From: Ustilaginoidea virens
Lineage: Eukaryota; Ascomycota; Sordariomycetes; Hypocreales; Clavicipitaceae
Direction: 5' to 3'
NCBI RefSeq assembly: GCF_000687475.1
Contig: NC_057318.1
Location: forward strand, 3,844,001-3,908,000
DNA: 64,000 nt
Positions 1 to 11,340 of this stretch are shown in pieces; position 1 is the first letter of the stretch; each line of letters starts with the position of its first letter. Below the pieces are notes generated by a model that was not told where the DNA came from, did no database searches, and saw only the letters and a program-made list of their open reading frames with translations. Both the position numbers and the translations under genes were made by a program.

Positions 1-282
1 CGACCGGTCGGATGACGTGTGAAACCTTTGACAAGCACATACCCCAAACTAAATCGGCTCCGTAGTGCAGAGCGAGCAATCTCGACGGAAGTTCGCCTGA
101 GCGCACCATTGGCGCAAGCACCACTTTCCCGCGATAGTCCACCCCTCTGGGGGGGATGGGGACGCGCTTGACTTGAGCGGCCATTATCCTCCTGGCCGAG
201 GCAGGGAGCATGCCCAGGGACGGGACCAACCTGCGGATGCTGTTGCAAGAGGGAGGCCGCAAATTATGGAAGGCCTGTGTGT

Positions 283-388
283 GGCATCGCAGGCATCGCA
301 GGCATCGCAGGTTCCGCAGGTTCCGCAGGTTCCGCAGGTTCCGCAGGTTTCGCAGGTTTCGCAGGTTTCGCAGGCTTCGCAGGCTTCG
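283..388. repeat. 9-bp minisatellite, about 11-12 copies
   Basis: A tandem array with a 9-base unit of the form CGCAGGNNT. Variant units are arranged in blocks: units with CAT come first, then TTC, then TTT, then CTT. The period is a multiple of three, so every frame gives a tripeptide repeat (Ser/Pro-Gln-Val type on the plus strand, Cys-rich on the minus strand). I read it as non-coding repeat DNA, because the flanks show no exon signals. Confidence 0.9.
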
Positions 389-1880
389 AACGACGGCGAT
401 GACGCAGAGGGGGCTTGAGGCTTTTGCTTGATCGATCGAGCAACGTTGGATTGAATGATGAATTTTTCTCGGCCGGGCCAGCAGCCAGCTGGTGGGGCGG
501 GGCACCTTGGTGCGACCAACTGCCAGCTGCCAGGGTCCACAAGTGCTCAATCAATGTTTTACGCTCCAGGTTTTACGGCAACAGACTTCTCGCGCCACTC
601 AGCGCTGTCAGCGAATCTCGAATCTCGCAGCGGCACGGCACGGCACGGCACTGCTTTTCCGGATTCCATGTTCGGCACAGCATGCATCATCATCATCACA
701 CACGAGCCCGAGGCTGCGGAAGCGAGCCAAAGTAGAGCGTAGAGGGGGTCAGCGTGCTTGCCGTGCTGAGCTTGCCTTTTCCGGTGCTTTGGGGTTGTGC
801 CTTGGGGTTGGGAGGTTTTGCCTCGCTCTCGCGTAGCCCGTGACACCGTCGGCCGTGTCCAATACGAAGCAGCCCGCTGTGGACGGACGGATTCTCAACA
901 TGCCGGGCTCATGTTTGCGCGTTCAGGTGCCTGCTTTGCGACCTTGTCGGCATTTGGAGGGATTGAGCAGCAGCAAGCAAAGACCAGACAGAGCAGAGAT
1001 TGACGCAATGTATGTACTCCGTAGTTGGTTAGTTGCTCCTGGCCTGGGTGTTCCGTGCCCGTAGAGGAGCCCTGAAGGAGTCTGGGTCCAGGTGCCCGGT
1101 TACTTTCTAGGGACCTACTAGGTACTAGATACTTACTAGTCACCAGACCTAACCTGAGGCAGGGAACTCCCCCAGACCGTACGGGGAATCCCGTACTGCG
1201 CAGTGCGTATCCACGAATTTAAGGTTCACAAAGGTCCTGGTGCCAGCCCGCCAGGGCTTCAATGTTGCTTGTTGGCGGCACTGATTAGCATTTCGTAGCG
1301 AGCCGAGACCCAAAAAGGCTACCACAGGCACGCGCCAGGCCAAATTGTGCAAGTACACAGTACTTGGCGGGGACGCGGCGGAATCAGCGCATCTGGCCAC
1401 ACGCACTGACGAATCCTCCGGATGATGTCTGGTCTGGTCTGGTTCTGGTTGGCTCACGGCAAGGGGCAGGGCAAATGGCTCATCTGAAACCAAGCCACCG
1501 TCAATCCGCGACGTGGCATCAAAGAAACTTTTCTTTTCTTGCCGCAGAGGCCTGGCTTGTTGGTCTCGTGTTATCTACGGAGTAGCCTGATGCCGCCCGA
1601 GGGAAATCGATCAACCAATAATGCCATAATGCTGCCAAAGCGGACAAAGCGGCATGATGATGCAGGGAAACAGAGCGTGATGCTGGCCCGGCCCTGGTGT
1701 TCAGGACATAACAGCGAGCACGTCGCTCAAGGTGAATTGGCACATGCAGCATCCCTCGTGCCAGGATTTCAGGGCTGGAGCGGCCGCTAAAGCGCCTGGC
1801 CCAGGGCCAAATTTGGCGCACCCCGGCCTTGCTCCGTAGAACTTGCGTACCCAGGTACGTAGCATCAGACATTGCTCTGT

Positions 1881-1946
1881 ACTGTACCTAGACGTACCTA
1901 CCTACCTACCTACCTTAGGTAGGTACCTAAGGTGCCTCCTAAGGTA
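1881..1946. repeat. CCTA/TAGG tract with imperfect palindrome
   Basis: Repeated CCTA units run into TAGG units and the sequence then reads TAGGTACCTAAGGT. The two halves are near-complementary and could form a hairpin. Similar tracts recur at about 8378-8410, 25266-25281, 29705-29725, 41820-41840, 42148-42282, 52581-52638 and 62969-63004. I saw none in a coding exon. Confidence 0.8.
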
Positions 1947-2678
1947 GGGGCCTGGTGCAGGGCCTACCGCACGGGTACCCTACCTCGTACCGCCTGTGGG
2001 GGGTTGACTCGGGGCCCAGGGGTCATGATTGATACGACCAGGCATCCCAGACCCCCCGTATTCGGCTGCCCATGGCAATCTCCCCAAGGGCCCAAATCCT
2101 CCAAGCAGAAAAGCATTAGAATCCATCCATCATCAGGAAGCCTTCTTCATGCTCCGGGGTCCGACTACAAGCTCTCCCGGTGCGGACTCGTCGATAAGTA
2201 GCGCACATTAGCGCCTGCCATTCCGCGATAATTCCTTCTCCCCCCCACATGGAAGGTGCATGTATTGACGGAAGGTGCGGAATCCACCAGACGGAAGGTA
2301 CGGAGTACGGGTACGGTATTTACGTATTTACCAGACGTGTCTGCACCCGCGCGCGCAGCTGCAAGCCTACCAGACCAGACCAGACACCTTCAACTATCCG
2401 CACGCCGAGTATTGGTGGTGCCCCCCTCGTATCTGCTTGAAAACTCGCAGACCCGCTCTCCCAACCTCAAACTCGCTCCGTGCAGCGCGGTGCAGTGCAG
2501 CGCAGCGCAGTGCAGGTTCCTTCAACCATACGAGACGGAATTCACCAGAGGGCTGCTGCAGCCGCCGTGGCATATACCTGTGGCCCTGGGCGGACGCGCA
2601 GTTCCGTTCCCCTCCAGACTGCTGCGAACCAACAAACGTCCCCATGCCAGTGCGCCTCTCCGCTCGCCAACACCCACC

Positions 2679-5600
2679 ATGGAGAACGAGCCCGTCTTCG
2701 TCGAGGACAGTCGGTCGTCGAGGAGAGGGCGCTTCATGGGCAAGCTGTTTGGCAAAGAGAAGAAGCAAACACTGGACAACACTCCCGCTACTTTGGACGC
2801 CTTCCTCTACGGCTCGGCCGCACATCTGCAGGTTACCCATGCGCCGCCACCTCCGCCGTCTTTGCTTCCCAAGCTCGCCAAGCTCGACACCACGATATCT
2901 CGCTATCCGCAAGCCTTGGCTGTGAACCAGCAGGCGCAGCAGAACCGGCCCTTGGCCCCGGGCAAGATAGAGCCGAGGCCGCCGAGGACAAGTCCCAGAC
3001 CAAACAGGAAGGGAATGGTTGTCCGCTTCGCTGATTCATATCCAGACATCATCGGCGAGGGAGGCGACGATTCTGACATGCCAGTCACTCAAGTCGGCAA
3101 GAACAAGAGAGCTAGGCAGCAACACCCGCCGCCGGCCCATCCACACCGCACGTCTTGGTCGTCAAACGCAATGGCGCTTGCTCATCCTTGTCCATCGGAT
3201 CCATCCCTTGGGTCGTCGTCTGGACTTCCTGTTGGCCCCGAGTCCGAGGTCAATGACTTCCAGCCCAAGTCGCTTGCACGATCGCAAACCGGGTGCTCGT
3301 CTACCTACGAACTCGACGCGGGCCCAATGGCGTCTCACGGGCTACCTGGCAGAGGGGAGCAGCGCAGCGGCAAGACTGTGGTTCCGGGGGCAACCGCCTC
3401 GCCAATGTTTCTCGACACGCCTGGGAGGCGTGATGAGAGAAGAAGATCCTTCATAGAAATACACCAGGCAGAGATGCGCGAGGCCGAGGCCCAAGCGTTT
3501 GCGCACGCCGCCAGAACGGCCAACGCGGCGTCTCAGCCCGATTGGGGGGGTGGTGTTCAACCTCCAGCATCCTACGATGTTTCATCCGATTCGTCACGGG
3601 AACGTACGCCGTCACCAGAGGCGCAGACCAAGAAACCTGCGTTGGAGTACAGCCCTGCTGGATCAATAGCCTCCTTTTCCTCCTTTGCCTATCCGACGTC
3701 TAACCCCTCCCAGACGAGTCTTCCGATCCGACAATCCAGCGCAGCTTCTCAACTCGGTCCCCCAGGTCCCGCTTATCCCACGGCAGCCAAGTCGGCTTCG
3801 GAGAGGCTCCATGACGCGGTCAAGGGTGCCCGAGATGATGATGCACTCGCCGCTTTTTTGTCGGGAACCAAGCATCTGTTCGAGCTGTTTCGACTACACG
3901 CCGAGGCTGTCCGTCCGCTATCGGCTTGCGCACCAAGAGATTGCGCCCGCGCCGCTTTGTGGTGGCTCCTGAAGGGAAGAATAGGCCTGGAGCTCGCGAT
4001 ACGAAATTGGCCAAACTCTACGCAGCCCCAGATGCAGAAGCAACTGGACAGGCAGCAGGCGTACACAAACCTGTCCAAAGGCTATTGGCTGTGCCAAGAG
4101 GCTATCCCCGAAATCATGGGCGCCCAAAGATCACCTCCCAGCGCAGAGATTAGCGCAGTGTCGCAAAGCCTCCTATCCTCCCTACGAAAGCTGGCCCAAT
4201 CCATGCAACGAAACGGGTTCCTGCCTCCCGAAGAGCCTTTTCTACCACAGACGATTGACAAGTCCATATGGCTGGAATATCCGGCCTTGAGCCAGGATAT
4301 GGTTGCCCTTTTGACCGGTAACTGGGGTTCCGCCTTGGCAGCCACGCAACATCCACTGCCTGCACTGCAGCTTCTCGACGCCCTCCCTCTCGGCGACACT
4401 GCCGAGACCTTCAGCTATGGTCGCGCAGTGGCGGATGTTTTTCTGACCGAGCAGGGACGTGATTCGCAAAGGATATTCCTCCCTTGCATCCTCTCCGTCG
4501 TTCGCCATCAGGACAGCTCGGGTCTCGCCTTCGTCATCGCCAGCCAGAACGGACACGTGCAACTGGCAGTCGGGCAAAATAGAAACGAAGGACCGGTTTT
4601 GGAAGACGTTCGGTGGTACAACACAACTTGCTGCGTAGAGGTGTGTTTGCCTCGAGGTTTCTTGCTCGTCGCTCAATTGAACCAGGATGACTACAGGATG
4701 CTATGGAACATGCATGAATTCGGAACAAAGACGAGAGGAATGCTGCAACCCCGAAGCGACGAAGCTTTGGTGTTCCGGAACAGTCTGCGGTCGTTCCAAT
4801 ACCTCGATTCGGACCCCCACTCGCGCATGTTTCCCAAGGGATCTGTGCCGCAGTGCGATGTCGCGCTGTTTGAGAAGGTTCACATGGAGAGCGGCCCAGC
4901 GGGACAGCGGACCTGGCACTGCGGATTTCGGATCGCCGTGGTGACGGGTCCCAGAACGAGAACAATCAGTGGCCTGCAGCACAGTTTCCCCCCGCCACTT
5001 CCCGTGCTGTTCGGCCTTTTCAGAGCCGAGGCCGATGCGCCTGCGCTGTCGCTCAAGTGCGCGACTGGCAACCAGCGAGGTCGGATGATGCTCGTTTTCA
5101 ACGACGAGATGGAAAGAGCGAGGTTTCACTCGCTCCTGGCCGGCATTGCACTCAACCGTGCCGAGAAGGTGTTTGCCGATGCTCCCCTCAAGTGGTTCCT
5201 GGTATCGCAGAGCCTTCGGGAACCGAGTGGCCTGGAACCCTTTGGCCGACTTCCGTGGCAGGCTGTGCGAGTCATCAACGATGAGTTCAGCCCCGAGGGC
5301 GGCGCCCCGCCCACAGTTTTCGCAGACAGGCTCAAGGTGGTGGTTGAACACCAGCACGGAACCGTTGCGGATAGAGTCAACGTGGGCCCAGGCGAGCTAC
5401 GGGTGCGCCTCGAGGTGTCGAATGACAAGATACTGAGAGTTCTTCGCCAGCCACAGCAAGACGTGACCATGTCCGTGTCAGAGGCGCAAGTACCCAGGGA
5501 GCTGGCCACGGACTTGGGCAACGCGTTGCAGCTGCTCAAAGCGAACCAGACCATTCGCACATTCGAGTTCCACGACTTGAAGGGTCTCCACGACTTCCAG

Positions 5601-6029
5601 CTCGCCCTCACTGGCTTTGAGACGATATTCGATGCCGTCGCGACGACGTTTGCCATAGCGAGACGGCGAATGGTGGTGCCCATACACAAGAAGTGGGAAG
5701 CGGGTTCGACAAGGATACAAGTCATCCGGCTGAGGGACAAGCAGCTCCAGCTGCTGGCCTTTTTCGAAGACTTTGCACATGGCCACTGCATGAACTTTGT
5801 GCTCAAGGGTACGGACGTCTACGAAGCCCTGCAGAAAGGGAGCAAGGCTGGAATCCGATTCGTCGATGCGAAATTTCCCTTGCCCCGACTGCCGGCAGAC
5901 AAGGACGGCGGCTATGATGATGTGGCGTTTGTGTGCGTGGATGTTCCCGATCTGCCAGGCGAGCATGATGATATAACGGTCATGTTTGACAAGGAAACCG
6001 GTAAGCTCCGAGCGCTTCCATTTTCGTAG
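2679..6029 (+). CDS. Conserved-looking large protein of unknown function (1116 aa)
   Basis: A single open reading frame with no intron visible. I place the start at 2679, where the AUG sits in a good context (CACCATGG); the frame is open further upstream to about 2256, but that part looks like 5' leader. The first ~390 residues are Pro/Ser/Arg-rich and look disordered, beginning with a basic patch (RRGRFMGKLFGKEKK). From about residue 400 to the end the protein is ordered in character. It has alternating helical and strand-like stretches, including a segment near residues 770-830 (GFRIAVVTGPRTRTI, then MLVFNDEMERARFHSLLAGI) that resembles a PH-like fold. I do not recognise a catalytic motif, signal peptide or membrane segment. 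The pattern of a disordered basic N-terminus plus a globular C-terminus would fit a cytoplasmic scaffold, but that is a guess. Confidence 0.85.
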   Translation: MENEPVFVEDSRSSRRGRFMGKLFGKEKKQTLDNTPATLDAFLYGSAAHLQVTHAPPPPPSLLPKLAKLDTTISRYPQALAVNQQAQQNRPLAPGKIEPRPPRTSPRPNRKGMVVRFADSYPDIIGEGGDDSDMPVTQVGKNKRARQQHPPPAHPHRTSWSSNAMALAHPCPSDPSLGSSSGLPVGPESEVNDFQPKSLARSQTGCSSTYELDAGPMASHGLPGRGEQRSGKTVVPGATASPMFLDTPGRRDERRRSFIEIHQAEMREAEAQAFAHAARTANAASQPDWGGGVQPPASYDVSSDSSRERTPSPEAQTKKPALEYSPAGSIASFSSFAYPTSNPSQTSLPIRQSSAASQLGPPGPAYPTAAKSASERLHDAVKGARDDDALAAFLSGTKHLFELFRLHAEAVRPLSACAPRDCARAALWWLLKGRIGLELAIRNWPNSTQPQMQKQLDRQQAYTNLSKGYWLCQEAIPEIMGAQRSPPSAEISAVSQSLLSSLRKLAQSMQRNGFLPPEEPFLPQTIDKSIWLEYPALSQDMVALLTGNWGSALAATQHPLPALQLLDALPLGDTAETFSYGRAVADVFLTEQGRDSQRIFLPCILSVVRHQDSSGLAFVIASQNGHVQLAVGQNRNEGPVLEDVRWYNTTCCVEVCLPRGFLLVAQLNQDDYRMLWNMHEFGTKTRGMLQPRSDEALVFRNSLRSFQYLDSDPHSRMFPKGSVPQCDVALFEKVHMESGPAGQRTWHCGFRIAVVTGPRTRTISGLQHSFPPPLPVLFGLFRAEADAPALSLKCATGNQRGRMMLVFNDEMERARFHSLLAGIALNRAEKVFADAPLKWFLVSQSLREPSGLEPFGRLPWQAVRVINDEFSPEGGAPPTVFADRLKVVVEHQHGTVADRVNVGPGELRVRLEVSNDKILRVLRQPQQDVTMSVSEAQVPRELATDLGNALQLLKANQTIRTFEFHDLKGLHDFQLALTGFETIFDAVATTFAIARRRMVVPIHKKWEAGSTRIQVIRLRDKQLQLLAFFEDFAHGHCMNFVLKGTDVYEALQKGSKAGIRFVDAKFPLPRLPADKDGGYDDVAFVCVDVPDLPGEHDDITVMFDKETGKLRALPFS

Positions 6030-6162
6030 CGGGAAGGACTTGGGCAACTTTTGACTAACGTTATTGGCCAGATCGGGATCTGCTGGCCCAATGCCTTCCG
6101 GCACCGGCCAAGGGATTAAAGTTGTCATCACGTCTTAGATAGGTGGGAAATTCACACGCAAA

Positions 6163-6223
6163 AGAAGAAGAAGAAGAAGAAGAAGAAGAAGATGATGATG
6201 ATGATGACAATGAAGAAGAAGCA
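6163..6223. repeat. (GAA)n-(GAT)n microsatellite
   Basis: Trinucleotide repeat just downstream of the 1116-aa gene. On the plus strand it would read as a Glu run followed by an Asp run inside a 92-codon frame (6143-6421). That frame has no other sign of being a gene, so I treat the tract as 3'-flanking simple repeat. Confidence 0.85.
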
Positions 6224-8204
6224 GAAGCTTTGAAAAGCTGCGAGGAACAGCAATCCGGGATGGTGGCACGGCTGCGTCCCGAGTGGCTTACGTCCCGCAG
6301 CAGACGAAGCTCGGCCATGTCCAATCACGCAATAGAAGGATGGAGCACGAAACAACATTTTCCATTTTGTCAAACAGGTATGGAAGGATTAACCTCTGCG
6401 GCAGTGGCAGGACTCTTTTAGGGAACGGCATAAAACCCGGTCTCCACGGTCGTTGCGTTTGTAGCAGGGGGCGTACGGGTCATCCAGGCGTTGCGGCGAA
6501 GCATTTTACTATTGACTCGTCTCGAGGAGACAAATTCATGTATATTTTCAGCCTGGTTGGGGAAACGGGCGAGGGCTTAGCATAGCAAACGAATGGCATT
6601 AGATGATGAGCGAGGACTGGTTCTGTCTCCACAGGGAAAGGCAAGCAGAAGCGAGTACTCGGTACAAGACACACAAGTTTCTCAAGACGGCGTCTCACTC
6701 GAGCGGGCCCCTTTGAAGCTGTTGCGTGCGGCAGCGGGTGCGGGTGTGCTGGCGGCTGCGTGTACGGCCAGCATCACGGGCTTGCTGATGGCGAAGAGGC
6801 GATGGATCCGGCGTGGGCTGTGGCATCTTTGCATCAACCAAGGTTAGCTGCCAAGGTGAAAGTTTGCGTCGGAACGGGGATGAACTCTGACCGTCGCGAC
6901 GGTCGGGTCGGCCCTCAGATTGTGGATTTAGGCGCCACCCCCGCCAAGTGGGCGAGGCTCGGGGTGACGTTGTTGAATATTGAATATTGAATGGAGGGGG
7001 GGGATCTCGGCTAAGAAACACGTGATGTGCCGCGTGAGGCAATGCTACTTTGTCCGTACGATGGAGTGAGTTGCGTTCTGTTTGTGATTCTGCCCGTGAC
7101 ACACAAAGTCTGTGCGTACCGTGTACTCCGTACTCCGTGCTCCGTAGTGCAGAGATATATAGGTGCCTACCCCTATAAATAGGTATTGGATATTCTAGGG
7201 GCTATACGCTGCTATAGGCCTATCTGGTACCTCAAAAAGCAAAGCTGGGGAGGAAAACCCGAGGGCCGGGTGGAAACCCTTCCCTGCGATGCTGTACACT
7301 GGCCTCCGTGAGAGAGCAGTTGCTGATAGCAAGCTTGGGAGAAAAAAAATCCTGCTCGCAACTTTCCGATTTTGCCCTCCGCTTGCTGGCTTGGTTCCAC
7401 TTGGTGCGGCTTCTTTGTTTTTTTTTTTTCTCTTTTTTTTGTTGTGGCATGGCTGCGGAATTTGGCTTGTTCAGCGTTGCCGCTTGGCTGGGTCTCGTGG
7501 ACCGACTGCACTCGGTCGCCGCCGCACAGAGGATCAAATGACGTAACTGTCTCCATGTCGCCCTCGACAACGGCATAGGATAGGTAAGGTACATGTACTC
7601 CGTACCTTGGTGGACATGTGTCGAGCGGGTTCACCGTTGCGGCTGGCCACTCACACTCACCCCGCCGCTACAACCCAAGCGCCCCCGCTCTGACGGCTTA
7701 CCTTACTCTCTGCTCACTTGGATGCTCGGAAGGCGGGGGGGCAAGCAGCAGTCAATGGCAACCAGACAGCGGTCAAACCACCCAGGCCGTCACATGTCCC
7801 ACGCACTTGCACCACTGCACCACTGCACCACTGCGCGCACAGGATACCTAACAAATTGAAAGCGAGCCAGGCCGGGGAAAGGGGGGAAAGAATAGGGGGG
7901 GGAAAAAAAAAGAAAAAAAAAGAAAAAGACCCCGAGCCCTGTACGAGTCGAACGCGAGGCTTTCCGCAGTCCTGGAAACCCTCCCCCCCCCTCCCCTGGG
8001 AACTGGCTGCAAAAATCCCCGGCTTTTTATTTTTTATTTTTTTTTTATTCCTGATTTATTTCATGTCTGTTTTTTTTTTTTTTTTGGGCCGTCATCGTCA
8101 TCCCAACGTCCTCCAAGGCCCCTCTCTCCCTGACCGGCTGGAGCCATTGAAGAGTCCCGTCGCCACCCACCAGCACGACAACAACAGCTGCGAGTTGCCC
8201 ACTG

Positions 8205-8253
8205 CGCTGTCAACTGCCAACTGCCAACTGCCAACTGCCAACTGCCAACTGCC
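8205..8253. repeat. 7-bp tandem repeat (AACTGCC)
   Basis: About six uninterrupted copies of AACTGCC. A separate 12-bp repeat (GCTGACTGGACC, three copies) follows at 8412-8447. Both lie upstream of the oxysterol-binding protein gene. Confidence 0.85.
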
Positions 8254-9354
8254 TTTGTCTGCAACCCGCCGCTGGCAAATCCCTGCCATCTGACCAGACC
8301 CAGACAGACAACAGCCCGCCGAATCGAACCGGCCGACACCGCGACGGGGACAGCGAAGGAAGCAGCCACTGGACCAGCTACCTTACCTACCTAAGGTACC
8401 TAAGCTACATAGCTGACTGGACCGCTGACTGGACCGCTGACTGGACCTTTGCCGACGCCGTCGCCGACAACCCCCGTGTCCTGGCTCGGACCAGGTCGGA
8501 TGCAAAGCGCACCAGACTCCCTCGAAGCTCTTGAAGCTCTTGAAGCTGCGGCAGGGAGAAACTTGGCATCATGGTCTTGAGCGGCTTGAGCGGCCTGGTG
8601 TCTGTGCCCGGCCGGCGTCGTGCCTCTACTGCTGCCAGTATGTCCCGAGTCCCGTCCCCCCTCCCCTTCCCCTTCCCCTTCCCCTTCCCTCTTCCCCCCT
8701 TCCCCCCGGCGCTTGTTGCGTTTGTTGCAACATGTCTGGAATGCGGATGCGCACGTATGGACGGGGTTTCCATTCCGAGGCTCTGGAGTCGGGAGTCGGC
8801 GCCAGGTTTCCAGAGGTCAAGTGCCTCGGTCATGTCATGCTCCTCCCAGGTGCCTCATTGCTCTCGCACCCGTCTGGTTCATGTTCCCAGCCCTTCCCCG
8901 CTGTCGCTGGTGCCCCTCCTGCCCCTCCGTCATGCCCCCAGCTGCCCCCAGTGCACCGCCAGGCACCCTGCTCTGTACATGTAGGTACCAGCCAGCACGA
9001 CCTAGTTGACCCGTTGGTTATGTGGTCACCGGCAGCAGCTGGTGTCTGGTGCAGCTGGTGTCTGGTGCAGCTGGTGTGCGCTGTGCGCTGTGCGCTGTGC
9101 GCTGTGCACCCCGCTGAGCTGCTCCAGCTCTCCAGCTCTCCACCCCCTCAGACAGACCCTGTCCTGATGCTGGCGCAACGCAACATACAATTGATGTCTG
9201 GTACGCATTTGATGCAGCCTGGCAGCAGCATCGCCTGGTCTGCTCATCTTTCCAGTCTCAATCCCGCCAGCTCTTCTTCGCTGACGCTTGGCGCTCAATC
9301 ACCACTTTTTTTCAAAACCAACCCCTGCCTTTTGCTACGCTCAGAGTCAACACC

Positions 9355-11340
9355 ATGTCTAACTGGTTCGCGCAACCCAAAGGCAGCAACCATTCCTCCG
9401 CTGATGAGGGGAGAGGTGTCGGCGAGTCTGATCAAGACACCCAGGTCATGGAGCCTGACCAGGGCAATGGTAAGCTCCCGTTTGCTCCTCCATTCGGATC
9501 CGGAATTTCACCCTGCGACCGTCCCCGGACCGTCCGCCATTCCGTCTACAGTCGAGAGTCCAGGACGCCCTGGCCGAAATGATGAATGATGCAATAATGC
9601 CAGACAGTGTGGCTCACGAGCGTTTCGCGCAAAACTCTAGTCCTCTCCCACATCATCTCCCAGCTGCGGCCGGGTGCCGACCTCAGTCGAGTCGTGCTAC
9701 CAACCTTTATTCTCGAACCTCGAAGCATGCTGGAGAGGATAACAAAGTACGTCGACCAAACTCCGAACTTTTTGCTCTTGGGTCCCCTGCCGAAAGGACA
9801 AAACAATCCTTTTCCCCCGGCGTGGTTTTTTTGCCTGTACTCGGTTTGTCGCTGACGAACCTCTCTAGCTTCATGTGTCATCCAGAGATGCTCCTCGACG
9901 TCCCCAATATTGACGACCCCGTCCAACGCTTCGTTTCCGTCGTCAAGTTCTACCTTAGCGGATGGCATATCCGACCTCCGTCAGTTAATCCCCCCCGCTG
10001 CCACTCGACGATTCGGAGAGCAACAGTTTCGCTAATCGGGCTCAGCAGAGGTGTCAAGAAGCCGTTAAATCCCATTCTTGGTGAAATCTTCACCTGCTAT
10101 TGGGACCTCGACGTCAACAAGAGAGCCTACTACATCTCGGAACAGACGTCCCATCACCCTCCCAAGTCGAGCTACTTCTACATGGCTCCACACTACCACA
10201 TCCGGATTGACGGTACATTAAAGCCAAGAAGCAGGTTCCTCGGCAACTCGGCAGCCAGCCTCATGGAGGGTGTCGCTTACCTGGCCTTTCTGAACCGAGG
10301 CCAGAACAGGGATACGGGTGAACAATAGTGAGTTTCACAAACAAAGGCCCCCGCCTGCCTACTGACGAAAAGGGATTGCAGCATCTTGACACAACCCAAC
10401 ATGTATGCTCGAGGACTCCTATTTGGGAAAATGAAGTACGAGTTGGGCGATCACAGCGTAGTTCGATGCCCCGAGCTAGACTTGACTGCCGACATTGAGT
10501 TTAAAACCAAGGGCTGGGTGAGCGGGACATACAATGCCATCGGAGGAGTAATCAAGATCGAGAGCACTGGCGAGGTTCTATACGAGCTGTCGGGTCTTTG
10601 GAGCGACGACATGTTTATCAAGGATGTAAAGGTGAGCGAGCATCTTGCCCCCCTCGAAGCGCGTAGCACGTTGTGGCCTGACCATGCGACTAGACCGGCC
10701 ACAAAGACATGTTCTTCAACGCCACCACCTCCAAGCCGAGTCCCCCCAAAGTCCGGCCGTTGGCCGAGCAGGAGGAGCGTGAATCTCAGAAGTTGTGGCT
10801 ATCCACCGCCAAGGCCGTCAAGGAGAGAAACCACGAGCTAGCCACCCAGGAGAAGACCAGGATTGAAGACCGGCAGAGAGAAGAAGCTGCCAAGAGAGCG
10901 CAAGATGGCGTAGAATGGCATCCTCGACTATTCCGGCGCGTCAAGTCCAGTGATGGCGTTGGGGACGATCTAGAGTGGATCATTCACAGTACAGTGTAAG
11001 CAACGAGAGTCGCCTCACACCCCTTGGCCTTGTACTAACTCGGTACTAATGCGGGAACAGCGATCCACGTGCTTCCCTCGAAGAACAGACGAGGCAGTTG
11101 CTCTCCATTTACCCCGTTGTCGACGGGCAAACGTTGGACGGTGATCTCGCCATCCCGCCCAGGAAAGGAACCAGCCAAACGGACGATGGGGCAAGAAAAG
11201 AAGGCCATCTTATTGGCATGGACGGAAAGCTAGCCACGGTGCAAGATGCGACCAAGCGAGAGCCCGATGAGATTGAGAGCTTGCTCAGCTCCACCGGAAA
11301 ACCTGCTCAGGGACCGCTGATCGACTTTGGCGACGAATGA
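9355..11340 (+). CDS. Oxysterol-binding protein (ORP/OSH family), Osh6/7-like
   Basis: A lipid-transfer protein of the OSBP-related family, expected to exchange sterol or phosphatidylserine against PI4P at ER contact sites. Seven exons are inferred: 9355-9469, 9641-9746, 9869-9979, 10049-10327, 10382-10631, 10694-10995 and 11061-11340, giving 480 aa. The family fingerprint EQTSHHPP is intact. Other conserved blocks are LPTFILEPRSMLERI near the N-terminus of the ORD, KPLNPILGE, and KGWVSGTYNAIGG. The LPTFILEPRS wording is closer to my memory of the Osh6/Osh7 phosphatidylserine carriers than to Kes1/Osh4. There is no PH domain, ankyrin repeat, FFAT motif or membrane anchor that I can see; a Lys/Arg/Glu-rich helix follows the ORD and the protein ends in LIDFGDE. 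All phases join cleanly. The third intron uses the weaker donor GTCAGT, and an alternative acceptor three bases upstream (10045) would add one Arg. Confidence 0.93.

Larger units (their letters stand above)
1..2678. other. Intergenic spacer, repeat-rich, no gene seen
   Basis: I find no convincing coding sequence here; the open frames are short, of low complexity or on repeats. The stretch holds a 9-bp minisatellite (283-388), copies of the TACTCCGTA/TACGGAGTA motif (near 57, 1015, 1574, 1836 and 2297) and a CCTA-rich imperfect palindrome (1881-1946). The last few hundred bases should contain the promoter and 5' leader of the gene starting at 2679; they include short direct repeats of GCAGCGCAGTG type near 2480-2515. 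Confidence 0.7.
6030..9354. other. Intergenic spacer with microsatellites, no gene seen
   Basis: Its open frames do not look like protein. It contains a (GAA)n-(GAT)n microsatellite (6163-6223), T-rich tracts (7414-7440 and 8023-8085), A-rich runs (about 7895-7927), a CACCACTG repeat (about 7804-7830), a 7-bp tandem repeat (8205-8253), a 12-bp tandem repeat (8412-8447), (CCCCTT)n (8654-8706) and GCTGGTGTCTG / TGCGCTG repeats (9039-9108). TACTCCGTA motifs cluster at 7118-7149. The right end should be the promoter and leader of the gene starting at 9355. Confidence 0.65.

Noticed and set aside
173..418. 81-codon frame with Ser-Gln-Val/Pro-Gln-Val repeats (and a Cys-rich frame opposite)
   Set aside because: Created by the 9-bp minisatellite; open in several frames at once, as expected for a repeat with a period divisible by three.
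6143..6421. Frame starting with Glu and Asp runs after the first gene
   Set aside because: Driven by a GAA/GAT microsatellite; the rest has no conserved character and no promoter or start signals.
8531..9589. 352-codon frame upstream of and overlapping the oxysterol-binding protein gene
   Set aside because: It runs through CCCCTT and CTGGTG repeats and then through the first exon and intron of the oxysterol-binding protein gene in a different frame.
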